A stretch of DNA of 64,000 nt, taken from contig NZ_CADCVZ010000002.1 of assembly GCF_902806265.1 (NCBI RefSeq), positions 1 to 64,000 of the forward strand. The letters are read 5' to 3'. This document shows, in pieces, positions 18,068 through 26,817 of this stretch. The position numbers and the translations under genes are program-made. The stretch is from an uncultured Sphingomonas sp. Lineage in GTDB: Bacteria; Pseudomonadota; Alphaproteobacteria; Sphingomonadales; Sphingomonadaceae. Under the pieces are notes generated by a model, which worked only from the letters and a program-made list of their open reading frames with translations, made no database searches and was not told the origin of the DNA. The number at the start of each line of letters is the position of its first letter. Position 1 is the stretch's first letter.

Positions 18068-20470
18068 TTGACCCTCAAGCTTCCTATTCTTCCGCTGCGC
18101 GACATCGTTGTGTTCCCGCACCGGATCGTTCCCCTGTTCGTGGGCCGGGAGAAGTCGGTGGCGGCGTTGGAAGCAGCGCTGACCGCCGACAAGCAGATCT
18201 TCCTGGTTGCCCAGCTCGATCCCGCTGAAGACGATCCGCAGCGCGACGCTCTGTACGACCTGGGCGTGGTGGCGACCGCCATGCAGATGCTGAAGCTACC
18301 CGACGGCACCGTTCGCGTACTGGTGGAAGGCGCGCGCCGGGCGCGGCTGCTGAGGCTGGAGGAGGCCGACGGGCACCTGCTGGCCGAGATCGAAGAAGTT
18401 GAGGAGGAGGCCGCGGACGGGCCTGAAGCGCAGGCACTGATGCGTTCGGTCGTCGACCAGTTCGAGAACTATGCCAAGCTCAACAAGCGCTTGCCGGCAG
18501 AGACCAGCATCCAGCTGAGCGAGATTGAGGACGCATCTGCGCTGGCCGATGCGGTCGCCTCCAACCTGTCGGTCAAGGTGGCCGACAAGCAGGCGATCCT
18601 GGGCGAGCTCAAGCCACAGCGCCGGCTGGAGATGGTGTTCGCCTTTATGGAAGGCGAGCTCGGCGTGTTGCAGGTCGAGAAGAAGATCCGCAGTCGGGTC
18701 AAGCGCCAGATGGAGAAGACCCAGCGCGAATATTACCTCAACGAGCAGCTGAAGGCGATCCAGCGCGAGCTGGGCAACGACGACGGCGAGGGCGGCGACG
18801 AGCTGGCTGAGCTGGCTGCCAAGATACGCAAGACCCGGCTGAGCAAAGAAGCCAAGGTGCGCGCGACCGCCGAGCTTAAGAAGCTTAAAGGTATGGCGCC
18901 GATGAGCGCTGAGGCGACGGTCGCGCGCAATTACCTGGACGTGCTGCTCGGCCTGCCATGGGGCAAGAAGTCGAAGCTCAAGCGCGACATCGCCGAAGCG
19001 CAGCGGGTGCTCGACGGGGATCATTATGGGTTGGAAAAGGTCAAGGACCGGATCGTCGAGTATCTGGCGGTGCAGGCCCGGACCAACCGGCTGAAGGGGC
19101 CAATCTTGTGCCTGGTGGGGCCGCCGGGCGTCGGCAAGACCTCGCTTGGCCGCTCCATCGCTAAGGCGACGGGCCGCGAGTTCGCGCGGCAATCGCTGGG
19201 CGGAGTGCGCGACGAGGCGGAGATCCGCGGTCACCGCCGGACCTACATCGGCTCGCTGCCGGGCAAGATCATCTCCAACCTCAAGAAGGCGGGGACCAGC
19301 AATCCGCTGTTCCTGCTCGACGAAATCGACAAGCTCGGCCAGGATTTCCGCGGCGATCCCGCATCGGCGCTGCTGGAGGTGCTCGACCCCGAGCAGAATG
19401 CCAAGTTCCAGGACCATTATCTGGAGCTCGACTACGACCTGTCGGACGTGATGTTTGTAACCACCGCCAACTCGCTCGACATGCCGCAGCCGCTGCTCGA
19501 CCGGATGGAGATCATCCGGCTCGAGGGCTACACGGAGGACGAGAAGGTCGAGATCGCCCGCCGCCATCTCATCCCCAAGCAGATGGAAGCGCACGGCCTC
19601 AAGGCCGAGGAGCTGGTCTTTGCGGACGATGGTCTGCGGGCGATCCTGCGCTACTACACGCGGGAGGCGGGCGTCCGGACGCTCGAACGCGAGCTGGCCA
19701 AGGTGGCGCGCAAGGCGTTGCGCCAAATCCTCGAAGGCAAGATCGAGGGTGTCACGGTTACGGAAGGCAACCTCCAGGACTTCCTGGGCGTACGCCGCTA
19801 CCGCTTCGGGGTCGGCGAGGAGGAGGATCAGATCGGCGCGGTCACCGGGCTGGCCTGGACCGAGGTCGGCGGCGAGCTGCTGACGATCGAAGCCGTGACC
19901 GTTCCCGGCAAGGGGCAGATCAAGACCACCGGCAAGCTTGGCGACGTAATGCAGGAGTCGATCCAGGCGGCGATGAGCTTCGTCAAGGCGCGAGCCCCGG
20001 CCTATGGCGTGAAGCCATCGATCTTTGCGCGCAAGGACATCCACGTCCACCTGCCCGAGGGCGCGGTTCCAAAGGACGGTCCGTCCGCCGGCATCGGCAT
20101 GGTGACAGCGATGATCTCGACCCTGACCGGCGTTGCCGTGCGCCGCGACGTGGCGATGACCGGCGAGGTCACGCTGCGCGGCCGCGTGCTGCCGATCGGC
20201 GGCCTCAAGGAGAAGCTGCTGGCGGCGCTGCGCGGCGGCATCACGACGGTGCTAATCCCGGAGGAGAACGAGAAGGATCTCGCCGAGCTGCCCGCCAACC
20301 TGAAGGAGCAGCTGACGGTGGTGCCGGTCGCCCACGTCGACCAGGTGCTGGAGCTCGCCCTGTCCGAGAAGCTGCAGCCGATCGAGTGGACTGAAGCCGA
20401 CGAACATGCCGCCGAGCCGACGCCGCACGGCCACGGCACAGCCGATGCTGGTGTCGGTCTGCGGCATTAG
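18068..20470 (+). CDS. lon: ATP-dependent protease Lon
   Basis: Cytosolic AAA+ serine protease for misfolded and regulatory proteins. About 800 residues: N-terminal substrate-binding LON domain ([15 protein letters not shown]...), AAA+ module with Walker A GPPGVGKT (about residue 352), Walker B FLLDEIDK, and C-terminal protease domain with the Ser-Lys dyad in PKDGPSAG (about Ser674) and GGLKEK (about Lys717). There is no ATG. Two consecutive TTG codons (18065, 18068) follow an AAGGAG site at 18055-18060; I chose the second for its 7-base spacing. The normal Lon start motif follows immediately. Confidence 0.97.
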   Translation: MTLKLPILPLRDIVVFPHRIVPLFVGREKSVAALEAALTADKQIFLVAQLDPAEDDPQRDALYDLGVVATAMQMLKLPDGTVRVLVEGARRARLLRLEEADGHLLAEIEEVEEEAADGPEAQALMRSVVDQFENYAKLNKRLPAETSIQLSEIEDASALADAVASNLSVKVADKQAILGELKPQRRLEMVFAFMEGELGVLQVEKKIRSRVKRQMEKTQREYYLNEQLKAIQRELGNDDGEGGDELAELAAKIRKTRLSKEAKVRATAELKKLKGMAPMSAEATVARNYLDVLLGLPWGKKSKLKRDIAEAQRVLDGDHYGLEKVKDRIVEYLAVQARTNRLKGPILCLVGPPGVGKTSLGRSIAKATGREFARQSLGGVRDEAEIRGHRRTYIGSLPGKIISNLKKAGTSNPLFLLDEIDKLGQDFRGDPASALLEVLDPEQNAKFQDHYLELDYDLSDVMFVTTANSLDMPQPLLDRMEIIRLEGYTEDEKVEIARRHLIPKQMEAHGLKAEELVFADDGLRAILRYYTREAGVRTLERELAKVARKALRQILEGKIEGVTVTEGNLQDFLGVRRYRFGVGEEEDQIGAVTGLAWTEVGGELLTIEAVTVPGKGQIKTTGKLGDVMQESIQAAMSFVKARAPAYGVKPSIFARKDIHVHLPEGAVPKDGPSAGIGMVTAMISTLTGVAVRRDVAMTGEVTLRGRVLPIGGLKEKLLAALRGGITTVLIPEENEKDLAELPANLKEQLTVVPVAHVDQVLELALSEKLQPIEWTEADEHAAEPTPHGHGTADAGVGLRH

Positions 20471-20545
20471 GCTGGACGTAGCGGTGAGTTGGGGAGTTAA
20501 GGCGGCGCGTCCGGTTGCCGGGCGAGCCAGTGGAGCGTGTTGTCG

Positions 20546-20818
20546 ATGAACAAGCAGGAACTCATCACCCAAGTTGCCGATCGTGCCGGGTTGAACCGGA
20601 ACGACGCGGCCCGGGCTGTCGAGACCATGCTGGAGGTGGTTACCTCGACGCTGAAGCGAGGCGACGAAGTGCGGCTCGTGGGGTTCGGCAATTTCTCTGT
20701 GACGCGACGCAAGGCGTCCGTCGGCCGCAACCCGCGCACAGGCGAGCCACTGCAGATCGCCTCCAGCGCCAACCCCAAATTTCGCCCAGGCAAGGTACTG
20801 AAGGACGCCGTTCAATAG
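20546..20818 (+). CDS. hup: HU-type DNA-binding protein
   Basis: 90-residue nucleoid protein with the HU/IHF fold: N-terminal helices (MNKQELITQVADRAGLNRNDAARAVETMLEVVT), strands with VRLVGFGNFSVTRRKASVGRNPRTGEPLQI, and the DNA-minor-groove arm with NPKFRPGKVLKDAV. ATG at 20546 gives the canonical MNKQEL start; TGGAG at 20531 is the ribosome site. lon followed by hup is a widespread proteobacterial order. Confidence 0.97.
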   Translation: MNKQELITQVADRAGLNRNDAARAVETMLEVVTSTLKRGDEVRLVGFGNFSVTRRKASVGRNPRTGEPLQIASSANPKFRPGKVLKDAVQ

Positions 20819-20831
20819 TGGACAGGCCAGC

Positions 20832-20852
20832 GGTGCTCCTCTAGGGGGCACC
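20832..20852 (+). terminator. Hairpin between hup and tRNA-Val
   Basis: GGTGCTCC (20832-20839), loop TCTAG, GGGGCACC (20845-20852): 8 bp including one T-G pair. It begins 13 bases after the hup stop and ends 6 bases before the tRNA. There is no T-tract, so it may end the hup message or simply separate it from the tRNA. Confidence 0.4.
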
Positions 20853-20858
20853 CGGCAT

Positions 20859-20933
20859 GGGCGCGTAGCTCAGTGGTAGAGCACACCCTTCACACGGGTG
20901 GGGTCGTAGGTTCAATCCCTACCGCGCCCACCA
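20859..20933 (+). tRNA. tRNA-Val (anticodon CAC)
   Basis: Full cloverleaf: acceptor GGGCGCG/CGCGCCC, D-arm AGCTCAGTGGTAGAGC, anticodon stem CACCC/GGGTG around loop TTCACAC (anticodon CAC at 20891-20893), T-arm GTAGG-TTCAATC-CCTAC, discriminator A and an encoded CCA. Reads GUG. Confidence 0.97.
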
Positions 20934-20942
20934 TGCTCCGAC

Positions 20943-21371
20943 TCAGTCCTTGGCAGCGCGATTTCGCAGGTCCGTGACCAGCGCCGCGGGTGCCGGCTGC
21001 GAGTCTCTGAGGTTCGGGACTCCGGGCCAGCCCAGGTCCGGAAAGTCGGTGCCGTCATATGCGCGGGCGCCTTCGTATCGCGGCACCACGTGAAAGTGGA
21101 CATGGGGGTCCACCATCATCAGCATCAGGTAGTTGATCCGCTCGTAAGCGACGAGTTCGCGCAGGAGGCGCTCCGCCAGCGAGACCAACTCCCGCTGTTC
21201 GGCAAAGGCCTCCTCCGGCAAGTCGCCGTAAGCCAGCGCTTCGGATCTGGCGCACAGCACCAAGCTGCCGAGCGTGACCTGGGCAGGGCGAACCAGCAGG
21301 GCCCAATGCTCGGTCTCAACGATCGCCGTCGCCGGGTAGCCGAACTTGGTCAGGGTCGCGTGCGCCATCAT
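20943..21371 (-). CDS. HIT family protein
   Basis: 142 residues with the histidine-triad signature HVHFHVVPRY (about residues 92-101) used by nucleotide hydrolases and transferases that form an AMP-histidine intermediate. It lies between tRNA-Val and tRNA-His on the opposite strand. Two consecutive ATGs (21371 and 21368) are possible; GAGGG upstream fits the second better. The substrate is unknown. Confidence 0.9.
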   Translation of the reverse strand: MMAHATLTKFGYPATAIVETEHWALLVRPAQVTLGSLVLCARSEALAYGDLPEEAFAEQRELVSLAERLLRELVAYERINYLMLMMVDPHVHFHVVPRYEGARAYDGTDFPDLGWPGVPNLRDSQPAPAALVTDLRNRAAKD

Positions 21372-21379
21372 GCCCTCGC

Positions 21380-21408
21380 TTGCGCTATCGTTTCATGAAC
21401 CTTAAGGG
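21380..21408 (+). promoter_or_regulatory. Candidate promoter of tRNA-His
   Basis: TTGCGC (21380-21385) and TAAGGG (21403-21408) with a 17-base spacer, 27 bases before the tRNA. The region lies just upstream of the divergent HIT gene start. Confidence 0.4.
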
Positions 21409-21434
21409 ACGCGCGCGCCCTGCCAAGGGTTCAT

Positions 21435-21512
21435 GGCGATCGTAGCTCAGCTGGTTAGAGCATCGGTTTGTGGTACCGAGGGTCGCGGGTTCAAGTCCCG
21501 TCGGTCGCCCCA
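21435..21512 (+). tRNA. tRNA-His (anticodon GTG)
   Basis: Cloverleaf with acceptor GCGATCG/CGGTCGC, anticodon loop TTGTGGT (GTG), T-arm GCGGG-TTCAAGT-CCCGT. The extra G at 21435 faces C73 (21509), the usual bacterial G-1:C73 identity pair, and CCA is encoded at 21510-21512. Some alphaproteobacteria lack encoded G-1 and use A73; this organism does not. Confidence 0.96.
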
Positions 21513-21540
21513 TCTCTCCCGTTTCAGCAGCAGGAACGCA

Positions 21541-22590
21541 ATGACCACGCTTTGGGGCTTGCCCGACTTCGACGCGCACGAGGAAGTGCATTTCATCACC
21601 GACGAGGCCAGCGGCCTGCGGGCGATCGTTGCGATGCACTCGACCCATCTCGGGCCGGCGGCGGGCGGGTGCCGTTTCTGGCACTACCCGGAGGACGGCA
21701 AGGCGCTGACCGACGCCCTGCGGCTGTCGCGGGGAATGAGCTACAAGAACGCCATGGCCGGCCTGCCGCTGGGCGGCGGCAAAGCGGTGATCCTGGCCGG
21801 CGAGGACAAGAACAAAACGCCCGCCATGCTGGCGGCGTTCGGCCGGGCGGTCGAGGGTTTAAGCGGACGCTACGTTACGGCGGAAGACGTCGGCATCAAC
21901 GTGGCCGACATGACGGAGGTCAGCCGCCAAACCCGCCACGTCGCCGGCCTGCCGGTCGCGCAGGGGGCGGTCGGCGGCGACCCGGGGCCGCATACCTCGC
22001 TCGGCGTGTTCCTGGGCATCAAGGCCGCGGTTCGCCGGGCGCTGGGCAAGGACAGTTTGGACGGCCTCCACGTCGCCCTGCAGGGCGCGGGGAGCGTGGC
22101 GGGCGGCGTCGCGATGCACGCGGCGGCCGAGGGCGCGCGATTGTCGATCGCCGATGTCGACGGCCCGCGCGCGCAGAAGCTAGCCGACGCTACCGGCGCC
22201 ACGGTGGTGGACCCGGCCGAGATCATGACGGTCGAAGCGGACGTGTTCAGCCCTAACGCGCTCGGCGCGATCCTCACCGAGACCTCGATCGCGGCTTTAC
22301 GGACGCCGATCGTCGCGGGCGGCGCGAACAATCAGCTGGCCATCCCTGCCGACGGCGAGCGGCTGAAGCAGCGCGGCATTCTCTATGCGCCCGATTATGT
22401 GATCAACGCCGGCGGCATCATCAACGTGTCGACCGAGTATCTGCGCGACGGCGACGCTTCGGTGGTGCGCCGGCGGATCGAGGGCATTCCCGAGCGGCTG
22501 GAGCGGATCTGGGTGGAGAGCGAGGCGAGCGGCCGCGACCCGGCAGCGGTGGCGGACGCCATGGCCCGCCAGCTCATCGGACGCGGCTGA
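21541..22590 (+). CDS. Leu/Val/Phe/Glu dehydrogenase family protein
   Basis: 349 residues. NAD-dependent oxidative deamination of branched-chain or aromatic amino acids. The N-terminal catalytic domain has the Lys-containing SYKNAMAGLPLGGGKAVI, and the C-terminal Rossmann domain has LQGAGSVAGGVAMHAAAEGA. Leucine dehydrogenase is the closest type by pattern; substrate is uncertain. The ATG at 21541 is chosen since it starts the family-like TTLWGLPDFDAHEEV segment and follows a GCAGGAAC site; upstream sequence is tRNA-His. Unrelated in function to the following ccm genes. Confidence 0.9.
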   Translation: MTTLWGLPDFDAHEEVHFITDEASGLRAIVAMHSTHLGPAAGGCRFWHYPEDGKALTDALRLSRGMSYKNAMAGLPLGGGKAVILAGEDKNKTPAMLAAFGRAVEGLSGRYVTAEDVGINVADMTEVSRQTRHVAGLPVAQGAVGGDPGPHTSLGVFLGIKAAVRRALGKDSLDGLHVALQGAGSVAGGVAMHAAAEGARLSIADVDGPRAQKLADATGATVVDPAEIMTVEADVFSPNALGAILTETSIAALRTPIVAGGANNQLAIPADGERLKQRGILYAPDYVINAGGIINVSTEYLRDGDASVVRRRIEGIPERLERIWVESEASGRDPAAVADAMARQLIGRG

Positions 22591-22635
22591 GCGGTTCCCA
22601 AGCGCGGCCCCGTGCACTAGATAACCGCACGCCCG

Positions 22636-23400
22636 ATGCATCGCTTCGCCAACCCCGTACGCTTTCTCAAGATCGCTCGTCCCGCGACCGCGTGGTTGCT
22701 TGGGCTCGGCCTGGTTCTGACCGCCGCGGGAGTGCTCGGCGGGCTGTTCGTCACGCCGCCCGATTACTTGCAGGGCGAGACGGTGCGCATCCTGTACATC
22801 CATGTCCCGACCGCCTGGCTGGGCATGGGCGGCTGGACCGGGATCGCGGTCGCCAGCCTCGCGACCATAGTCTGGCGGCACCCGCTCGCGAGCGTCGCCG
22901 CCCGCGCGATCGCTCCCGTCGGCGCGACCTTTGCCTTTCTGTGTCTCGCGACCGGCTCCATCTGGGGGCGCCCGACCTGGGGCACCTGGTGGGAATGGGA
23001 CGGGCGGCTGACCTCCATGCTGGTGCTGTTCTTTCTCTACCTCGGCAATATCGCCCTGGCCGCGGCTGAGCGGGAGCGCGGTCCGGACGGGCGGATCGCC
23101 GCCATCTTCGGGCTGGTCGGGGCGGTGAACCTGCCGATCATCCATTTCTCGGTGCAATGGTGGCGCACCCTGCACCAGGGCGAGAGCATCAAGCTGACCG
23201 GCTCGTCGATCGCCCCCGAGCTGCTGTGGCCGCTGCCGCTCACCCTGTTCGGCTTCTCCGCCCTGTTCGGCGCCGCGGTGCTGATGCGGATGCGGACGGA
23301 GCTGGCGCAGACCCGGATTGAGGCACGGCTGAGGCGCATGGCCGCGGCTAGCGCAGGACGGGGCGCTTCGACAGGCTCAGGACAGGCGGCGGCCGTATGA
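22636..23400 (+). CDS. ccmC: Heme exporter membrane protein CcmC
   Basis: Six-span inner-membrane protein (254 residues) that presents heme to CcmE in cytochrome c maturation. The tryptophan-rich periplasmic signature GRPTWGTWWEWDGRL is present, flanked by the heme-ligand-like histidines in YIHVPTAWL and IIHFSVQWW. The last 15 or so residues (RGASTGSGQAAAV) are encoded by a sphingomonad-type intergenic repeat, so the true C-terminus has grown through repeat DNA. The stop overlaps the ccmD start as ATGA. Confidence 0.96.
   Translation: MHRFANPVRFLKIARPATAWLLGLGLVLTAAGVLGGLFVTPPDYLQGETVRILYIHVPTAWLGMGGWTGIAVASLATIVWRHPLASVAARAIAPVGATFAFLCLATGSIWGRPTWGTWWEWDGRLTSMLVLFFLYLGNIALAAAERERGPDGRIAAIFGLVGAVNLPIIHFSVQWWRTLHQGESIKLTGSSIAPELLWPLPLTLFGFSALFGAAVLMRMRTELAQTRIEARLRRMAAASAGRGASTGSGQAAAV
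23364..23387 (+). repeat. REP-like repeat inside the 3' end of ccmC
   Basis: The bases GCTTCGACAGGCTCAGGACA and the next four match a short intergenic repeat that I recognise as common in sphingomonad and related genomes (its complement reads CCTGAGCCTGTCGAAG). Here it is translated as ASTGSGQ at the CcmC C-terminus. Confidence 0.5.
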
Positions 23401-23528
23401 ACCAGCTGCTGTTCGTCGCCGCGGCCTACGCGGCCGTGCTGGGCGGGGTCGGCGGCCTACTGGCCCTGTCCGCAACGGCGATGCGCCGGGCCGAACGCGC
23501 TGCCGACGCGATGAGCGAGCGCCGATGA
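23397..23528 (+). CDS. ccmD: Heme exporter protein CcmD
   Basis: A 43-residue protein with one N-terminal membrane span (LLFVAAAYAAVLGGVGGLLAL) and a basic, Arg-rich cytoplasmic tail (MRRAERAADAMSERR), the CcmD pattern. CcmD holds the CcmC-heme-CcmE complex. It overlaps both neighbours by 4 bp and is easy to miss because of its size. Confidence 0.85.
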   Translation: MNQLLFVAAAYAAVLGGVGGLLALSATAMRRAERAADAMSERR

Positions 23529-23974
23529 GGGCAGCGCCCAAGCACCAGCGGCTTGCCCTGGTGCTGCTTGCCATGGCCGCGCTGGTCGGCGCGGCGCTGC
23601 TCGCCATGTGGGGGCTGGGCGATCGCGCGGCCTATTTCCGGACGCCCCAGGACATCGCGGCCGGGCGCGCCGACGTCGGTCAGCCCCTGCGGCTTGGCGG
23701 CATGGTGCAGCAGGGCTCGATCGAGAAGCAACCGGACGGCGTGTCGATCCGCTTCGTGGTGACCGATGGTCCGGCGAGCGTCCCCGTCCAGTTTCGCGGG
23801 ATCACGCCCGACCTGTTTAAGGAAGGCAGCGGAGTGGTCGCGGAGGGCCGCTTGACGCCGGCCGGAGTGTTCACCGCGGACACCATCCTCGCCAAGCATG
23901 ACGAGCGCTACATGCCGCCGCAGCTGGGCAACCAGGCGGCGGAGCTGGCGACCCGGCAGACGCTCGACCGATGA
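23525..23974 (+). CDS. ccmE: Heme chaperone CcmE
   Basis: 149 residues: N-terminal anchor (about 8-30), then a periplasmic OB-fold. The covalent heme-binding His125 lies in LAKHDERYMPP, and the tail resembles other CcmE proteins. It carries heme from CcmC to CcmF/CcmH. Confidence 0.97.
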   Translation: MRAAPKHQRLALVLLAMAALVGAALLAMWGLGDRAAYFRTPQDIAAGRADVGQPLRLGGMVQQGSIEKQPDGVSIRFVVTDGPASVPVQFRGITPDLFKEGSGVVAEGRLTPAGVFTADTILAKHDERYMPPQLGNQAAELATRQTLDR

Positions 23975-25890
23975 TCGCCGAGGCGGGTCTCGCCGCATTA
24001 TGGCTGGCCGCGGCGCTGAGCCTGCTGCAGCTCGTCGCCAGCCTGGCGGGGCCGCGCGTTCCGGAACTGCGGCGGCTAATCGTGCCGGTGGCGGCAGCCC
24101 AGGGTGCGTTGACCCTGTTCGCCTTTCTGATGCTCCTGTGGCTGTTCCTGCGGACCGACCTGTCGGTGCAGCTGGTGGCCGCGAACAGCCATTCCATGAA
24201 GCCGTGGATCTATCGCTTTGCCGGTACCTGGGGCAACCACGAAGGGTCCATGCTGCTGTGGGTGACCGTGCTGACGGTCGCGGGCGCGCTGCTGGCGCTG
24301 CTCGAGCGGCGGCTGCCCGAGCGGACGCTGCACGCGACGCTGGGCGCGCAGGCGGCGCTGGCGTTGGGCTTCTTCGCCTTTCTGCTGCTCGCCTCCAACC
24401 CGTTCGCGCGCCTGGTGCCGGCGCCGCGGCAAGGTCTCGGCCTCAATCCCCTGCTACAGGACCCCGGCTTAGCCTTCCATCCGCCAACCCTTTACTTCGG
24501 TTATGTCGGCCTGTCGGTTGCCTTCAGCCTGGCGGTCGGCGCGCTACTGACCCGCGAGGTCGGGCCGGCGCTGGCCCGGACGATGCGCCCGTGGGTGCTG
24601 GGCGCTTGGGTGCTGCTGACGGTCGGCATCACGGCGGGAAGCTATTGGGCCTATTACGAGCTCGGCTGGGGCGGCTGGTGGTTCTGGGACCCGGTCGAGA
24701 ACGCCTCGCTGATGCCGTGGCTGGCGGCGACGGCCCTGCTCCACTCGATCAGCGTTCTCGCTGCCCGCGGAGGGCTGCGCACCTGGACCATCATGCTGGC
24801 GGTGGTCGCCTTTTCCATGTCGATGGTCGGCACCTTTCTGGTCCGCTCGGGCATCCTGACGTCGGTGCATAGCTTCGCCGTCGACCCGGCGCGGGGCAGC
24901 TTCATCCTCGCCTTGCTGGCCCTCTACGTGGGCGGCGCGCTGTTCCTGTTCGCCACCCGCGTCGGCACGGTAAAGGAGGGCGCCGGGTTCGACATCGTCA
25001 GCCGCGAGGGCGCGCTGGTCCTCAACAACCTGCTGCTGAGCGTGATCCTAGGCACGGTGTTCGTCGGTACGCTCTACCCGCTGTTGGCCGAAGCGGTGAG
25101 CGGCGAGAAGCTGTCGGTCGGCCCGCCATACTTTAACGCGGTAACCGGCCCGTTGACCCTGGCCCTGGCGCTGCTGCTGTTCATTGGGCCGCTGCTGCGG
25201 TGGCGACGGGACAGCCGGCCTAACGCACCTCGGATCGCCGCGCCGCTGGTCGTGACGGTGCTGGCCTTTGCGGCAAGTTTCGTGCTGGACCCGGCGATGA
25301 GTGCCCTGGCGCGGCTCGGGTTGGGGGTAGCGGCGGGGCTGGCGGTCGCCAGCCTGCTGCCGCTCGCCGGACGGAACCTCCGGCGGACGCCGCTGGCGAC
25401 CTGGGGCATGGTGATCAGCCACTTGGGGGTAGCGGTGGCCATCGCCGGTGCCGCGGCGGATACCGCGTTCACGGAGGAAACTCTCGCGGCAGCGCGCCCG
25501 GGCGAGACTCTCGCCGTGGGTCCATGGCAGGTCCGCTTGGGAAGCGTCGTGCCCGTTGCCGGACCCAACTGGACGGCGGTTGAGGGCCGCCTCTCGGCCA
25601 GCCGCGGTGGGCGAACGATCGATCTACAGCCGCAGAGCCGCTTCTTCTCCGATCCGCCGACCGAGACCAACGAGGCCGCCATCCGCACCTTGTGGGACGG
25701 GCAGCTCTACGCGGTGATCAGCGGCGCCGAGGACGGGGGGCGTTGGCAGCTGCGTCTCTGGTGGAAGCCGTTGGTGACGCTGATCTGGCTCGGCGGCGGA
25801 TTGATCGCCCTGGGTGGTCTGCTGGCCCTGCTCGGCCGCTGGTGGCGCGGCCGCCGCCGGGTGCGCGAACCGGAGCTGGCCTATGCGTAG
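23971..25890 (+). CDS. ccmF: Cytochrome c-type heme lyase subunit CcmF
   Basis: Large polytopic membrane protein of 639 residues that joins heme to apocytochrome c. It has the WWD signature GWGGWWFWDPVENASLMPWLAATAL (about residues 232-256), conserved histidines in SHSMKPWIYRFAGTWGNHEGS and HPPTLYFGYVG, and a late periplasmic domain. Overlaps ccmE by 4 bp and ccmG by 8 bp. Confidence 0.97.
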   Translation: MIAEAGLAALWLAAALSLLQLVASLAGPRVPELRRLIVPVAAAQGALTLFAFLMLLWLFLRTDLSVQLVAANSHSMKPWIYRFAGTWGNHEGSMLLWVTVLTVAGALLALLERRLPERTLHATLGAQAALALGFFAFLLLASNPFARLVPAPRQGLGLNPLLQDPGLAFHPPTLYFGYVGLSVAFSLAVGALLTREVGPALARTMRPWVLGAWVLLTVGITAGSYWAYYELGWGGWWFWDPVENASLMPWLAATALLHSISVLAARGGLRTWTIMLAVVAFSMSMVGTFLVRSGILTSVHSFAVDPARGSFILALLALYVGGALFLFATRVGTVKEGAGFDIVSREGALVLNNLLLSVILGTVFVGTLYPLLAEAVSGEKLSVGPPYFNAVTGPLTLALALLLFIGPLLRWRRDSRPNAPRIAAPLVVTVLAFAASFVLDPAMSALARLGLGVAAGLAVASLLPLAGRNLRRTPLATWGMVISHLGVAVAIAGAAADTAFTEETLAAARPGETLAVGPWQVRLGSVVPVAGPNWTAVEGRLSASRGGRTIDLQPQSRFFSDPPTETNEAAIRTLWDGQLYAVISGAEDGGRWQLRLWWKPLVTLIWLGGGLIALGGLLALLGRWWRGRRRVREPELAYA

Positions 25891-26413
25891 GCGTTGGTGG
25901 CTGGCGGTGCCGCTGGTCATATTCGCGTTGTTCCTGCTGGCGGTCGGCTGGCGATTGAGTGCGCCGCCCGATGCCACCGTCAAGTCCCGGCTGGTGGGAC
26001 GGGCCATGCCGGAGTTCCAGCTGCCCGCGGCGACACCGGGCAGGCCTGACTTGCGATCGGCGGACCTGGCCGGGGGAGGGCCCAAGCTGGTCAACCTGTT
26101 CGCGAGTTGGTGCGTGCCGTGCATCGCCGAAGCGCCGGTGCTGGGCGAGCTGAAGGGGCGGGGTGTGACCATCCATGGCATCGCCATCCGAGATGCGCCG
26201 GCGGATGTGGCGGCATTCCTCCGCGACCATGGCAACCCTTACCGCCGCATCGGCGCCGACCCGCGCAGCCAGGTACAGATGACGCTCGGCTCGTCCGGAG
26301 TGCCGGAAAGCTTCGTGGTCGATGGCCGCGGCGTGATCCGCTACCAGCATATTGGGCCGATCATGCCTCAGGACGTGCCGACGGTGCTGGCCGAGCTGGA
26401 GAAGGCGGGGTGA
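25883..26413 (+). CDS. ccmG: Thiol:disulfide interchange protein CcmG/DsbE
   Basis: 176 residues: N-terminal membrane anchor (about 5-22) and a thioredoxin-fold periplasmic domain with the redox motif WCVPC (about residues 74-78). It keeps the apocytochrome CXXCH cysteines reduced. The ATG at 25883 overlaps the ccmF stop by 8 bp and gives the usual short cytoplasmic basic start MRRRWW. Confidence 0.95.
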   Translation: MRRRWWLAVPLVIFALFLLAVGWRLSAPPDATVKSRLVGRAMPEFQLPAATPGRPDLRSADLAGGGPKLVNLFASWCVPCIAEAPVLGELKGRGVTIHGIAIRDAPADVAAFLRDHGNPYRRIGADPRSQVQMTLGSSGVPESFVVDGRGVIRYQHIGPIMPQDVPTVLAELEKAG

Positions 26414-26817
26414 GGGTTCCTCTCGCCGGATTGGCGTTGATGCTCGCAGCTCCCGCCGTTGCCGACAGCGGCCAACCCGCGGCGCCCTATGCCTACCGGC
26501 AGCTCACCGACCCGGAGCAGGAGGCCCGGGCCAAGGCGCTGATGGAGGAGCTGCGCTGCCTAGTCTGCCAGGGCCAGTCGATCGCCGACAGCGATGCCGA
26601 GCTCGCAGGCGACATGCGCAGCCTGGTGCGGGAGCGGATCGCGGCCGGTGAAAGCCCTGAGCAGGTGCGGTCCTGGCTGGTCGAGCGCTATGGAAGCTGG
26701 GTAAGCTACGCGCCCGTCCTCGGAGCGGACACCTTGCTGCTTTATGCCGCGCCGTTGCTGTTGCTGCTGCTCGGCGGGCTGCTGGCGGCGCGGCGCTTGA
26801 AGCGGCGTGCGCGGTGA
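26410..26817 (+). CDS. ccmH: Cytochrome c maturation protein CcmH/CycL
   Basis: 135 residues with a signal peptide (VPLAGLALMLAAPAVA), the redox motif RCLVCQGQSIADSDA (about residue 50), and a C-terminal span (LLLYAAPLLLLLLGGLLAARRL). Reduces apocytochrome thiols. The GTG at 26410 overlaps the ccmG stop and places the signal peptide correctly. Confidence 0.94.
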   Translation: MRVPLAGLALMLAAPAVADSGQPAAPYAYRQLTDPEQEARAKALMEELRCLVCQGQSIADSDAELAGDMRSLVRERIAAGESPEQVRSWLVERYGSWVSYAPVLGADTLLLYAAPLLLLLLGGLLAARRLKRRAR

